A DNA stretch of 64,000 bases from Streptomyces rhizoryzae (lineage in GTDB: Bacteria > Actinomycetota > Actinomycetes > Streptomycetales > Streptomycetaceae), in NCBI RefSeq assembly GCF_023155275.1, contig NZ_JALMUV010000022.1, positions 53,966-117,965 of the forward strand, read 5' to 3'. The notes under the pieces were generated by a model. It was not told the DNA's origin. It saw only the letters and a program-made list of their open reading frames with translations, and did no database searches. Below are positions 17,490-26,037 of the stretch, piece by piece. Numbering within the stretch: the stretch's first letter is position 1; each line of letters starts with the position of its first letter. The translations under genes and the position numbers were made by a program.

Positions 17490-18380
17490 TCAGCCGGCCT
17501 CCCCCGCCGCCGCGAGCCGCTCCCGGGCCTCGGCGAGGTCCTCCTCGGTCGGGGCGTCGTCCTGGCTGAGGCTGCGCCGCCAGTAGCCGGTGAAGTCGAT
17601 CCGGTGCGTGTCCAGGCCGCGGTCGGTGAGCAGGTGGCGGCGCAGTGCGCGGACCGCGCCGGCCTCGCCGGCCAGCCAGGCGAAGGCCGGGGTTGCGGGG
17701 AGGCGGGCCGCGCGGACGGCGGTCACCAGCGGGCCGCCGGGTCCGGCCGGCGCGCGGTCGCGGTGCACCCAGTGGACGGTCAGGCCGGCCCGGGTGGCCA
17801 GCGGCTGCTCCTCCTCGGCCGCGGCGACCTCGACGTACGCGACCGCGCGGGCGGTGGCGGGCAGCGCCTCGGCCAGGGAGGCCAGGGCCGGCAGCGCGGT
17901 CTCGTCACCGGCGAACAGCAGCAGACCCGGGGTGTCGAGCGGCAGCGGGCGGGCGTAGGCCGCGGCCGGGCCGTAGCGGGCGAGGGTGTCGCCGACGGCG
18001 GCGGTGGCCGCCCAGCGGGTCGCCGGTCCGGCCGCCCCGGACTGCCCGGCCAGGGCGTCCCCGTGCAGGACGAAGTCGACGGTGAGCCGGTGCCGGACGG
18101 GGTCGTGGGCGCGCACCGTGTAGCTGCGCATCCAGGGCCGTTCGTCCTCGGGGAGGGCCAGGAACGCCTGGTACCAGCGCATCCCGTCGTCGTCCGCGGG
18201 CGCCTCGGGGAGCCGGGGGGCGGACTGGCCCGGCCGCGGGAAGAGGAGTTTGAGCTGCTGGTCGGGCCAGGTGGGGAAGGTGTCGAGGCCGTCCCCGGCG
18301 AAGGTGACCCGCACCGTGCGCGGGGTGATCCGGCGGACGCCGGTGACGTGGAGGAGGGCGACGGGCGGCGGGGTGGACAT
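17490..18380 (-). CDS. siderophore-interacting protein (FAD-dependent ferric reductase family)
   Basis: 296 aa from an ATG at 18380 with GAGGA upstream. The N-terminal FAD-binding beta barrel carries the signature MRSYTVRAHD (RxYTxR). The NAD-binding SIP domain includes LLLFAGDETALPALASLAE and FAWLAGEAGAVRALRRHLL. ViuB/SIP proteins reduce ferric siderophores to release iron in the cytoplasm. A TetR-type gene is divergent across 472 bp and may regulate it. No iron-box sequence was found. Confidence 0.92.
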   Translation of the reverse strand: MSTPPPVALLHVTGVRRITPRTVRVTFAGDGLDTFPTWPDQQLKLLFPRPGQSAPRLPEAPADDDGMRWYQAFLALPEDERPWMRSYTVRAHDPVRHRLTVDFVLHGDALAGQSGAAGPATRWAATAAVGDTLARYGPAAAYARPLPLDTPGLLLFAGDETALPALASLAEALPATARAVAYVEVAAAEEEQPLATRAGLTVHWVHRDRAPAGPGGPLVTAVRAARLPATPAFAWLAGEAGAVRALRRHLLTDRGLDTHRIDFTGYWRRSLSQDDAPTEEDLAEARERLAAAGEAG

Positions 18381-18793
18381 GGGGGCTCCTCGGGGTGTGG
18401 GGCGTACGGGGCGGGAGGGCGGCTGGGCGGCGTACGGGGCCCGGCCGGGGTGCGCGCGGGGGTGGCGGACCGTCAGGGTGGCGGCGGTCCCGACCCGTTC
18501 GCGGGGCGTGCCGGTGAGGGCGACCGGGCCGCGCCGGGGTCCGGGCCGACGGTCCCCGGCCGCCTGGACCCGGCGGCCACGGCACCGGAGACGAGAGGGG
18601 TTTTCCCGGCTTCGGAATTTCCGGTGAGGACCACCGGCCGGCGTCCGGGAAGAGCGGCGCAGCCCCCGTCGGGAGCGTTCTCCCGGGCGCCCGGCACCTT
18701 GCCCCCCTCGTGGCCGTCCGCCCTGGTCCGCTGCCCCGCGCCCGTCCCCGACCCGCCACCCCATTCGGACTCCATGACCCTCTCCCCTGATAA

Positions 18794-18808
18794 CCTTACG
18801 CCATAAAG
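18794..18808. promoter_or_regulatory. operator-like palindrome 1
   Basis: CCTTACGCCATAAAG: an imperfect dyad CCTTA-N5-TAAAG. Its reverse complement closely matches the second site 35 bp downstream. It lies within the AT-rich TetR-gene promoter region, so it is a candidate autoregulatory operator. Confidence 0.5.
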
Positions 18809-18828
18809 AGTTCGCGCGGAGACAATAA

Positions 18829-18843
18829 CTTTACACCCTAAGG
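18829..18843. promoter_or_regulatory. operator-like palindrome 2
   Basis: CTTTACACCCTAAGG: dyad CTTTA-N5-TAAGG, with outer half-sites identical to the reverse complement of site 1. Centres are 35 bp apart. This copy overlaps the ribosome site (AAGGAG) of the TetR gene, so binding here would block expression. Confidence 0.5.
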
Positions 18844-18852
18844 AGAAGCAAG

Positions 18853-19698
18853 TTGGTGGTATTCGCGGGCCAGGGCGACCCCCGCCGTTCGCTGTCCCTG
18901 CTGTGGCGCGCCCCGGAGGGCACCGAGGAGCGCCCGCCCCGGCCGGCGCGCGGCCCCAAGCCCGCGCTGAGCGTCGCGGCGATCGTGGACGCCGGTATCG
19001 CGGTGGCCGACGCCGAGGGCATGGCGGCACTGTCCATGCGCACGGTCGGCGAGCGGCTGGGCCGTACGGCGATGGCGCTCTACACCTACGTCCCCGGCAA
19101 GACCGAGCTGGTGGACCTGATGTACGACCGCGCGCTGGGTGAACTCCCCACCGGCTACGACCCGGCGGACGGCTGGCGGACCGCGGTGGTGTCCTGGGCC
19201 GCCGACACCTGGGAGTTCTGCCTGCGCCACCCCTGGGTGCTCCAGGTCTCCCAGGCCCGTCCGGTGCTGGGCCCGAACGAGTACACCTCGATGGAGACCC
19301 TGCTGCGGGTGCTGGACGCCACCGGGCTGGAGCCGGCCGCGCTGCGCCGGATCGTCGGCCTGCTCGTCCACTTCGTCCGCGGCGCCGCGCGGACCGCCGC
19401 CGAGTCCCGGCAGGCGGCCGCCGCCACCGGCGTGGGCGACGAGGAGTGGTGGCAGGCCCGCGCCGGGCTGCTGGCCGAGGTGGTCCCGGACTTCGCCGAG
19501 CGCTTCCCGCTGCTGGTCCGCCTGGAGACCGAGGGCGCCACCCCGCCGCCCGGGGACGGCGAGGACGCGCACGGCTCCTATCTGGAGCGCGAGGCCCGGC
19601 GGACCTTCGAAGCCGGATTGGCGGTCATCCTGGACGGCGTCGAGGCGGCCATCGCCCGGCAGGCGGCCGGGCCGTGCGCGCGGGGGCCGTTGGAGTGA
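18853..19698 (+). CDS. TetR/AcrR-family transcriptional regulator
   Basis: 281 aa. The start is TTG at 18853 or GTG at 18856, just after AAGGAGAAG. The helix-turn-helix is near residues 50-80 (GMAALSMRTVGERLGRTAMALYTYVPGKTEL), preceded by a 35-residue linker. The C-terminal ligand domain begins DGWRTAVVSWAADTWEFCLRHPWV, as in the TetR_C-like tetracycline-repressor type group. It probably represses itself through the two upstream dyads and may act on the divergent siderophore-interacting gene. Confidence 0.88.
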   Translation: MVVFAGQGDPRRSLSLLWRAPEGTEERPPRPARGPKPALSVAAIVDAGIAVADAEGMAALSMRTVGERLGRTAMALYTYVPGKTELVDLMYDRALGELPTGYDPADGWRTAVVSWAADTWEFCLRHPWVLQVSQARPVLGPNEYTSMETLLRVLDATGLEPAALRRIVGLLVHFVRGAARTAAESRQAAAATGVGDEEWWQARAGLLAEVVPDFAERFPLLVRLETEGATPPPGDGEDAHGSYLEREARRTFEAGLAVILDGVEAAIARQAAGPCARGPLE

Positions 19699-19758
19699 TG
19701 AAGCGGGCCGGAGCGCCCCGGACCGGTGTCGTCGGGGGGGCGGTGGCGTTGAGCATCC

Positions 19759-19950
19759 GTGACCGTCCCCCGCCTCCGCCCGTGGTTCCTGCCCGCCAGC
19801 CTGGCGGCCCTGCTGGCGGAGGCCGCGCCGGACGCCCCGGCTGACGTCCCGTCGGATCCCGGGCCCGGTACGGCGGCTGATCCCGGGTCGGACGCCGGGG
19901 CGCCGCCGGCCGCCGCGGACCGGCCGCCCGGTCCGGCCGCGGAACGCTGA
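19759..19950 (+). CDS. possible small hypothetical protein
   Basis: 63 aa from a GTG at 19759. A short hydrophobic N-terminus (RPWFLPASLAALLAEAAP) is followed by a Pro/Ala/Asp-rich disordered tail. No good ribosome site and no recognisable family. It could equally be noncoding. The rest of 19699-20021 shows nothing else. Confidence 0.25.
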   Translation: MTVPRLRPWFLPASLAALLAEAAPDAPADVPSDPGPGTAADPGSDAGAPPAAADRPPGPAAER

Positions 19951-20021
19951 CGTCCGCACGCACCGCGATCAACGGGCTACCCCATGTGGCGAGCCCCGGT
20001 GATCGCCCATAGCTTCGCCTC

Positions 20022-21122
20022 ATGGCGCTACGACAGGTGATGTGCGGGGCACGGCGGATGACTTCCCCGGTCTGCGCGGCGGTGGTACTGGCCGGCGTTC
20101 TGGGCGCGGCGCCGCCGTCCCGGGCCGCACCGGACCGGGACGGCGGAGTGCTGCTGGTCCGGCCCGGCGAATCGGTTCAGCAGGCGGTGGACGCGGCCCG
20201 GCCGGGCGACACGGTGATCCTGGCGCCCGGGGTCTTCCGCGAGAGCGTCCTGATCAACAAGTCGCATCTGATGCTGCGCGGCAGCGGCGCGCGCACCGTG
20301 CTGGCACCGCCCGCCACCCGGGCGGAGAACGCCTGCGGGCAGCGCGGCGACGGGATCTGCGTCACCGCCGGGCCCGGCGGCCCGCTCACCGACGTCCACC
20401 TGCGGTCGCTGACCGTGGAGGGGTTCCGGCGGAACGGCGTCTGGGCCTCGGGCACCGAGGGACTGACGGTGCGCCGCGTCCGCGCGCGGCACAACGGGCA
20501 GTGGGGCATCGGGCTGGAGAAGTCGGTGCACAGCTCGGTGCGCGACAACGACGCCACCGACAACGGCGACGCCGGGATCTTCGTGGCGAACATGGTCGAG
20601 GAGGAGGGCGGGGCGCTCGACACCCGGGGCACCCTGCTGCTGCGCAACCGCCTCGCCGGGAACCGCATCGGCCTCACCGCCCGGCGCGTACGGAACCTCC
20701 TGATCGGCCACAACACCGCGACCGGGAACTGCGCCGGGGTGTTCGTGGTCGGCGACGAGGGCCACCCCCGGGCCGGGGCGCTGACGGTGCGGGACAACGA
20801 GGTCTCCCGGAACAACAAGTCCTGTCCCAAGACCAATCGGCTGCCGTTCCTCCAGGGCATCGGCGTGGTCCTCACCGGCACCGAGGACTCCCTCGTGCAG
20901 CACAACCTCGTCCGCGACAACATCGGCACCTCGCCGCTGTCCGGCGGGATCGTGCTCTTCCGCAGCTTCGTCAAGGCCACCGACGACCGCAATCTCATCC
21001 GCGACAACGTCGTGCTGCGCAACGCCCCGGCGGATCTGGTCAACGCCGACCCCGACGGCCGGGGCAACGTCTTCATCCGCAACACCTGCCGGACCTCCAC
21101 GCCGCCCGGCCTGTGCGGCTGA
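20022..21122 (+). CDS. secreted right-handed parallel beta-helix protein
   Basis: 366 aa, ATG at 20022. A signal peptide covers about residues 1-36 (hydrophobic core VCAAVVLAGVLGAAPPSRAA). The body is a series of parallel beta-helix coils rich in Asn ladders: SVRDNDATDNGDAGIF, TLLLRNRLAGNRIGL, LIGHNTATGNCAGVFV, LVQHNLVRDNIG and NLIRDNVVLRN. Such NosD/pectate-lyase-like folds bind or cleave polysaccharides. No catalytic set was assigned. It precedes the O-methyltransferase gene by 112 bp, but a shared role with pigment genes is not evident. Confidence 0.85.
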   Translation: MALRQVMCGARRMTSPVCAAVVLAGVLGAAPPSRAAPDRDGGVLLVRPGESVQQAVDAARPGDTVILAPGVFRESVLINKSHLMLRGSGARTVLAPPATRAENACGQRGDGICVTAGPGGPLTDVHLRSLTVEGFRRNGVWASGTEGLTVRRVRARHNGQWGIGLEKSVHSSVRDNDATDNGDAGIFVANMVEEEGGALDTRGTLLLRNRLAGNRIGLTARRVRNLLIGHNTATGNCAGVFVVGDEGHPRAGALTVRDNEVSRNNKSCPKTNRLPFLQGIGVVLTGTEDSLVQHNLVRDNIGTSPLSGGIVLFRSFVKATDDRNLIRDNVVLRNAPADLVNADPDGRGNVFIRNTCRTSTPPGLCG

Positions 21123-21142
21123 CCGCGCCCCGCGACAGCCCG

Positions 21143-21216
21143 GACCGGAACGCAGGCCCGCACGCAAAGCCGGAACACAGCCGGAACCGCAAGCCAGAAC
21201 GCAAGCCAGAACGCAA
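21143..21216 (+). repeat. short degenerate tandem repeats upstream of O-methyltransferase
   Basis: Two perfect 12-bp copies GCAAGCCAGAAC at 21189-21200 and 21201-21212 are flanked by degenerate copies (GCAAAGCCGGAAC, CAGCCGGAACC). The array lies in the 5' untranslated leader 20 bases before the start codon and could influence translation or simply be slippage sequence. Confidence 0.6.
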
Positions 21217-21234
21217 CGGGAGAATAGAGGCGGA

Positions 21235-22266
21235 ATGACCACCGTGAGCCCCACCCCCCAGCCGGCCATGCGGCTGCGTGAACTCATCTTCGGCGCCGCG
21301 TGCGCCGCGGCGGTCCGGGCGGCCGCCCGGCTCCGGCTGGCGGACGCGCTGGGCGAGCAGCCCACCACCGTCGAGGAGCTGGCCGCCTCGGTGGGCACCG
21401 AACCGCGGCCGCTGCACCGGCTGCTGCGGGCGCTGTCCTGCTACGGGATCTTCGAGGAGACCGAGGACGGCAAGGTCTCGCACACCGAGATGTCCAAGCT
21501 GCTGCGGGAGGACGCGCCGAACAGCCTGCGCTACATCTCGCTGTGGTGCACCGAGCCGTGGACCTGGGAGGCGTGGCCGCGGCTGGAGGACGCGGTGCGC
21601 TCCGGCCGCAGCGTCTTCGACGACCTGTACGGCAAGGGCTTCTTCGACTACCTCCACGAGGACGCCCCGGAGTCCGCCCGGGTCTTCGACCGGGCGATGA
21701 CCACCTCCAGCAAGCAGTCGGCCCGTGACATCGCCGAACTCCTCGACCTCACCGGCGTCTCGTCGGTGGCCGACATCGGCGGCGGGCAGGGCCACGTGCT
21801 GGCCCGGCTGCTGGAGAAGTACCCGTCACTGCGGGGCACCCTGCTGGACCTGCCGTCGGTGGTGGCCGCGCCCGACCCGCGGCTGCGCAAGGACGGCCCG
21901 CTCGCCGGACGGGCCCGGATCGTGGCCGGCGACTGCCGGGAGGACATCCCGGTCCGAGCCGACCTCTACATCATCAAGAACATCCTGGAGTGGGACGACG
22001 ACAGCACCCGCCGCACCTTGCGGAACGTCGTCGGGGCCGCCCGGCCCGGCGCCCGGGTGGTGGTGATCGAGAACCTCGTCGACGACAGCCCGTCGATGAA
22101 GTTCACCACCGCCATGGACCTCCTGCTGCTGATGAACGTCGGCGGCGCCAAGCACACCAAGGAGAGCCTGGTCCGCCGGATCTCCGACGCCGGGCTGATG
22201 GTGCACGACATCCGCGTGGTCAACCCGTACCTGCACGCCTTCGAGTGCACCGTCCCCGCCGGGTGA
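21235..22266 (+). CDS. O-methyltransferase, polyketide-tailoring type
   Basis: 343 aa from an ATG at 21235 with GGGAG and GAGGCGGA upstream. The N-terminal dimerisation domain (ELIFGAACAAAVRAAARLRL) is followed by a winged-helix-like segment (VEELAASVGTEPRPLHRLLRAL). The SAM-binding fold carries VADIGGGQGHVLARLLEKYP, then DLYIIKNILEWDDD and RVVVIENLV, as in the acetylserotonin O-methyltransferase/TcmO family. Position next to the spore-pigment cluster, convergent with its last gene, suggests methylation of the pigment polyketide. Confidence 0.9.
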   Translation: MTTVSPTPQPAMRLRELIFGAACAAAVRAAARLRLADALGEQPTTVEELAASVGTEPRPLHRLLRALSCYGIFEETEDGKVSHTEMSKLLREDAPNSLRYISLWCTEPWTWEAWPRLEDAVRSGRSVFDDLYGKGFFDYLHEDAPESARVFDRAMTTSSKQSARDIAELLDLTGVSSVADIGGGQGHVLARLLEKYPSLRGTLLDLPSVVAAPDPRLRKDGPLAGRARIVAGDCREDIPVRADLYIIKNILEWDDDSTRRTLRNVVGAARPGARVVVIENLVDDSPSMKFTTAMDLLLLMNVGGAKHTKESLVRRISDAGLMVHDIRVVNPYLHAFECTVPAG

Positions 22267-22298
22267 GCGGGCGCGGATGAACCGGACCGGCCCGGCGG

Positions 22299-22330
22299 CG
22301 GCCTCCCCGCAGGACATGACGGGGAGGCCG
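22299..22330. terminator. bidirectional hairpin between convergent genes
   Basis: A perfect 11-bp stem (CGGCCTCCCCG / CGGGGAGGCCG) with a 10-base loop sits between the O-methyltransferase stop and the cyclase stop. It is well placed to end both transcripts. Confidence 0.7.
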
Positions 22331-22351
22331 GTCACCGGGCGCCGGGCCGGA

Positions 22352-22684
22352 TCAGCCGGCGCCGTCCCGCTCCCAGCGGTAGAACTCCTGGGCCATGGCG
22401 TCCTTGGGACTGCGCCAGGTCTCCGGGTCGTACGCGCTGACGTAGGACGTCAGCCGCCGGCTGATGGCCTGGAACTCGGGGTGCTGGTGCACCTTGGCGA
22501 TCTCCGGGCCGGGCGGGACGTCGGACTCGATGAGGTGCAGGTAGACGTCACCGAACTGGAACAGGGTCCGCCGGTTGACGCCCACCAGGTGAGGCAGTTC
22601 GGTCCGGTCCGACTCCGCGAAGACCTTCGCGATGTCGGGGGCCGAGCCGGGCTTCATCCGGGCGACGATCAGAGCGTGGTGCAT
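22352..22684 (-). CDS. TcmI-type polyketide cyclase of spore-pigment cluster (whiE ORFVII-like)
   Basis: 110 aa from an ATG at 22684. It is a dimeric alpha/beta-barrel cyclase recognised by HHALIVARMKPGSAPDIAKV, LVGVNRRTLFQFGDVYLHLI and a final WRSPKDAMAQEFYRW. The family closes late rings of aromatic polyketides such as tetracenomycin F2. It is the last gene of the minus-strand operon, 32 bp after the aromatase, matching the whiE gene order. Confidence 0.92.
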   Translation of the reverse strand: MHHALIVARMKPGSAPDIAKVFAESDRTELPHLVGVNRRTLFQFGDVYLHLIESDVPPGPEIAKVHQHPEFQAISRRLTSYVSAYDPETWRSPKDAMAQEFYRWERDGAG

Positions 22685-22716
22685 CGGGGAGGTTCCCTTC
22701 GTTGCCGGCCGGGCGG

Positions 22717-23193
22717 TCAGCCGGCCGGGGCGGCGGCGCGCAGCTCGCGGTCGCGCTGCTCGATCCGGTCCCGGATGAGCTCCATCTGGATCCGGGAGTT
22801 GCGGTTGATGTGCTCGGTCATGCCCTTGTCGTCGACCGGGGCCTCGGGCTTCATCGCGAAGTCCTGGGTCCAGTGCATCGACGTGCCGCCGGGGATCTCC
22901 TTGTACTTCCAGAAGATGTCCATGAACTTGAACGGGCCGGTCTCGACCCGGCGGGCGCGGACGGTCAGCGCGCCGCGGTCCGGGGTGCGCTCGGAGATCC
23001 AGCTCCACACCTGGCCGTTCTCGTCCGGGTGCATGGTCAGCCGGAAGGTGGTGGTGTCGCCCTCCCGGGACAGCACCTCCACCGAGGCGTACTCGCTGAA
23101 GAGGTTGGGCCAGTTCTCCAGGTCGTTGGTCATGTCCCAGACGAGGGAGAGCGGGGCGGCGATGGTGATCTCGTTCTCGGTGTGGCCGGGCAT
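22717..23193 (-). CDS. aromatase/cyclase, SRPBCC fold (whiE ORFVI-like)
   Basis: 158 aa from an ATG at 23193. The Bet v1/START-like fold begins TENEITIAAPLSLVWDMTND and has the WPNLFSEYASVEVL and MHWTQDFAMKP stretches of single-domain TcmN-type aromatases. Known role: first-ring cyclisation and aromatisation of the poly-beta-ketone bound to ACP. The start is one base from the ACP stop, indicating coupling. Confidence 0.93.
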   Translation of the reverse strand: MPGHTENEITIAAPLSLVWDMTNDLENWPNLFSEYASVEVLSREGDTTTFRLTMHPDENGQVWSWISERTPDRGALTVRARRVETGPFKFMDIFWKYKEIPGGTSMHWTQDFAMKPEAPVDDKGMTEHINRNSRIQMELIRDRIEQRDRELRAAAPAG

Positions 23194-23194
23194 G

Positions 23195-23506
23195 TCAGGC
23201 TCCTGTCGTGGTGACGGTGTCGGATGCGGCGCGGGCCGTGCCCCGGCCCGGGCCGCTGCTGTCGCTGTTGCCGTTGACGAGGTCGAGGAAGTCGCGGGGG
23301 GTCTTGGCGCGCTCGGCGTCGGTGGGCAGCGGCCGCCCGAAGCGGTTCTCCAGCTCGCCCACGATGCCGAGCAGGCCCAGCGAGTCCAGGCCGTACTCGG
23401 CGAAGGTGGTGTCGGGCCGGTCCGCCATCTCCGCGGGGTCGACGGTGAGGCCGGCGGCGGACTTCATCAGCGCGGCCAGTTCGTCCAGGGTCAGTCGGTC
23501 GGTCAT
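23195..23506 (-). CDS. acyl carrier protein of type II PKS (whiE ORFV-like)
   Basis: 103 aa from an ATG at 23506. The phosphopantetheine site is FAEYGLDSLGLLG (Ser42), with a typical ACP helix II. An unusually long Ser/Gly/Thr-rich C-terminal tail follows the fold after about residue 82. It carries the growing polyketide made by the KS pair encoded upstream. Confidence 0.95.
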   Translation of the reverse strand: MTDRLTLDELAALMKSAAGLTVDPAEMADRPDTTFAEYGLDSLGLLGIVGELENRFGRPLPTDAERAKTPRDFLDLVNGNSDSSGPGRGTARAASDTVTTTGA

Positions 23507-23518
23507 GGGAATCTCCTC

Positions 23519-24772
23519 TCAGGAGGGGGACTTGTCGCACCGGCGCAGCACCATCGCCGCGTTGGAGCCCATCAGCCCCCGGCTCAGCACCAGCGCGGTC
23601 CGCAGCTCGGCGGCCCGGGACCTGCCGGTCACCACGTCGAGGTCCACGCTGACGTCGATGACGTTGGGGGTCGGCGGCACGACGGAGCTCTCCATGGCGA
23701 GCACCGCGGCCGCGATGTCCAGGACGGGGGCGCCGCAGTACGCCCGGCCGATGCCGGTCTTGGGCGCGGTCACCGGGATCCGGCCGGCGCGCCCGCCCAG
23801 GGCGTCGGTGAGGGCCAGCGCCTCGGCCCGGTCGGCCGCGGCCACCCCGAGGGCGTCCGCGAAGACCACGTCGATCTCCTCGGGCGCGCACCCGGCGTCC
23901 GCCAGCGCGCCCTCGATCGCGTGGGCCAGCCCCTGCCGGGACTCCTCCCACAGGGCGGCGCCGGTGAAGGTGGCGGCGTGCCCGGCCAGCACGGCCCGGG
24001 GCCGGGCACCCCGCTCCTCGGCGGCCGACCGCTCCTCGACGACCAGCATCGCGCCGCCCTCGGCGGGTACGAAGCCGCACGCCGCGTCGGTGAACGGGCG
24101 GTAGGCGCGGGCCGGGTCGGCGCAGCGGCTGAGGTCCTCGTAGCCGAGCTGGCAGACCACCGAGTACGGGGCCAGCGGGGCCTCGGCGGCGCCCACCACC
24201 ACGGCGTCGGTGCCGCGGCGGATGGTGCGGGCGGCGTGCGCCAGGGCGTCCAGACCGCCCGCCTCGTCACTGGCCACCACCCCGCACGGCCCCTTGAAGC
24301 CGCCGCGGATGGAGATCTGGCCGGTGCTGGCCGCGTAGAACCACGCGATGGACTGGTACGGGCCGACGTAGCGCGAGCCCTGGCCCCACAGCCGTTGCAG
24401 CTCCCGCTGGCCGAACTCGCCGCCGCCGGAGCCGGCCGCGGTCACCACCCCCACCGCGAACGGTGAGCGGTTGTAGTCGGCCCGGCCCAGCAGGGCGTCG
24501 TCCAGCGCGAGGTTGGCCGCGGCCATCGCGAAGTGCGTGAACCGGTCGGTCTGGACGAGGAAGCGCTCCTCGATCAGCTCGCCCGGATCGAAGTCGCGGA
24601 CCTCGCCGGCGACCTTCAGGGGCAGGTCACCGCAGCCTTCGCGGGTGACCGCGTCCAGGACGCTGATGCCCTCCTTGGTCGCCTTCCAGAACGCTTCGGT
24701 GTTGGCCCCGTTGGGGGCGATCACACCGATGCCGGTGACGACGGAATGTCGGTGCTCGTGCGGGGAGTTCAT
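23519..24772 (-). CDS. ketosynthase chain-length factor (KS-beta, whiE ORFIV-like)
   Basis: 417 aa from an ATG at 24772, overlapping the KS-alpha stop (ATGA), the normal arrangement for an obligate heterodimer. It has the thiolase fold but lacks the active-site Cys: the aligned position reads VVASDEAGGLDA, with Glu170 where most chain-length factors have Gln. I recall Glu at this position in spore-pigment systems, unverified. It sets chain length with KS-alpha. Confidence 0.94.
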   Translation of the reverse strand: MNSPHEHRHSVVTGIGVIAPNGANTEAFWKATKEGISVLDAVTREGCGDLPLKVAGEVRDFDPGELIEERFLVQTDRFTHFAMAAANLALDDALLGRADYNRSPFAVGVVTAAGSGGGEFGQRELQRLWGQGSRYVGPYQSIAWFYAASTGQISIRGGFKGPCGVVASDEAGGLDALAHAARTIRRGTDAVVVGAAEAPLAPYSVVCQLGYEDLSRCADPARAYRPFTDAACGFVPAEGGAMLVVEERSAAEERGARPRAVLAGHAATFTGAALWEESRQGLAHAIEGALADAGCAPEEIDVVFADALGVAAADRAEALALTDALGGRAGRIPVTAPKTGIGRAYCGAPVLDIAAAVLAMESSVVPPTPNVIDVSVDLDVVTGRSRAAELRTALVLSRGLMGSNAAMVLRRCDKSPS

Positions 24773-26037
24773 GTCGTCCTCCCACCCGGCCTGGTCATGA
24801 CCACGGCTGACTGGAAACCGCCGAATCCGCTGCCCACGGACAGCACCGACCGCAGCGGCAGTTCCCGCGCGGTCTTCGGCACGTAGTCGAGGTCGCACTC
24901 CGGGTCCGGGTTCTCGTAGTTGGCGGTCGGCGGGACCACCTGGTGGGTCAGCGCCAGGACGCAGGCGACGATCTCGATCGCGCCGATCGCGCCCAGCGAG
25001 TGCCCCACCATCGACTTGATCGAGCTCATCGGCACCTTGAAGGCGTGCGCGCCCAGCGACTTCTTGACCGCGGCGGTCTCGTGGCGGTCGTTCTGCTGGG
25101 TGCCCGAGCCGTGCGCGTTGACGTAGTCGACCTGGGTGCTGTCGAGCCGCGCGTGGGCCAGTGAGCGGTTGATCGCCTCGGCCATCTCCAGTCCTTCCTG
25201 GGTCAGGCCGGTCATGTGGTAGGCGTTGCCGAAGGTGGCGTAGCCGCGGATCTCGCAGTGCACGGTGGCACCGCGGGCCCGGGCGTGCTCCAGCTCCTCC
25301 AGGACCAGGACGGCACCGCCCTCGCCCATGACGAACCCGTCGCGCCGGGCGTCGAAGGGCCGCGAGGCGTGGGCGGGGTCGTCGTTGTTGGCGGAGGTCG
25401 CCTTGATGGCGTCGAAGCAGGCGACGGTGATCGGCGAGATCGGCGAGTCGGAGGCGCCCGCCACGCAGACGTCGACCCGGCCCTCCTCGATGGAGTGGAA
25501 GGCGTAGCCGATCGCGTCCAGGCCGGAGGTGCAGCCGGTCGAGACGGTCTGCACCGGGCCGTGCGCGCCGATCCGCTCCGCCACCGCGGACGCCAGCGAA
25601 CTGGGCGAGAACGCCCGGTGCAGATGCGGCCCGGCGGGCCGCGGGTCCACGTCCCAGCGGCGGCCGGACTCGCTGACCGCCACGTAGTCGTGCTCCAGGC
25701 GCGTGGTGCCGCCGACCGCGGTTCCCAGGGACACCCCGACCCGCCAGGGGTCCTCCCGGTCCATGTCCAGCCCGGCCTCGCGCAGCGCCTCCGCCGCGGC
25801 GACCAGGGCGAACTGGATGTACCGGTCCTGCTGTGCCACCTGCTCCCCGGTCAGGCCGTGCGCGGCCGGATCGAAGTCGCATTCGGCGGCGATCCGGGAC
25901 CGGAAGCCGGCCGGGTCGAAGAGGGTGATGCCACGGGTGGCCGTCCGCCCGCTGGAGAGCAGGTCCCAGAACGCGGGGACCCCCACACCGCCCGGGGCGA
26001 CGATGCCGACGCCGGTGACCGCCACGCGGCGGGTCAT
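24769..26037 (-). CDS. ketosynthase KS-alpha (whiE ORFIII-like)
   Basis: 422 aa from an ATG at 26037, coupled to the cupin gene upstream (ATGA) and the chain-length factor downstream. Active-site motifs: VSTGCTSGLDA (Cys169), VNAHGSGT and GHSLGAIG. Full-length for a minimal PKS ketosynthase, with GFVMGEGGAVLVLEE and SVGSGFGGFQSAV near the end. It catalyses decarboxylative condensation of malonyl-ACP units with KS-beta and ACP. Confidence 0.96.
   Translation of the reverse strand: MTRRVAVTGVGIVAPGGVGVPAFWDLLSSGRTATRGITLFDPAGFRSRIAAECDFDPAAHGLTGEQVAQQDRYIQFALVAAAEALREAGLDMDREDPWRVGVSLGTAVGGTTRLEHDYVAVSESGRRWDVDPRPAGPHLHRAFSPSSLASAVAERIGAHGPVQTVSTGCTSGLDAIGYAFHSIEEGRVDVCVAGASDSPISPITVACFDAIKATSANNDDPAHASRPFDARRDGFVMGEGGAVLVLEELEHARARGATVHCEIRGYATFGNAYHMTGLTQEGLEMAEAINRSLAHARLDSTQVDYVNAHGSGTQQNDRHETAAVKKSLGAHAFKVPMSSIKSMVGHSLGAIGAIEIVACVLALTHQVVPPTANYENPDPECDLDYVPKTARELPLRSVLSVGSGFGGFQSAVVMTRPGGRTT

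Larger units (their letters stand above)
18381..18852. other. 472-bp divergent intergenic region
   Basis: No gene. The portion 18790-18850 is strikingly AT-rich against its surroundings and contains two operator-like sites (see separate entries). The remainder is GC-rich sequence without recognised signals. Confidence 0.5.

Noticed and set aside
18381..18852. Iron-box (DmdR/IdeR type) control of the siderophore-interacting gene
   Set aside because: No TTAGGTTAGGCTAACCTAA-like dyad was found in the region.
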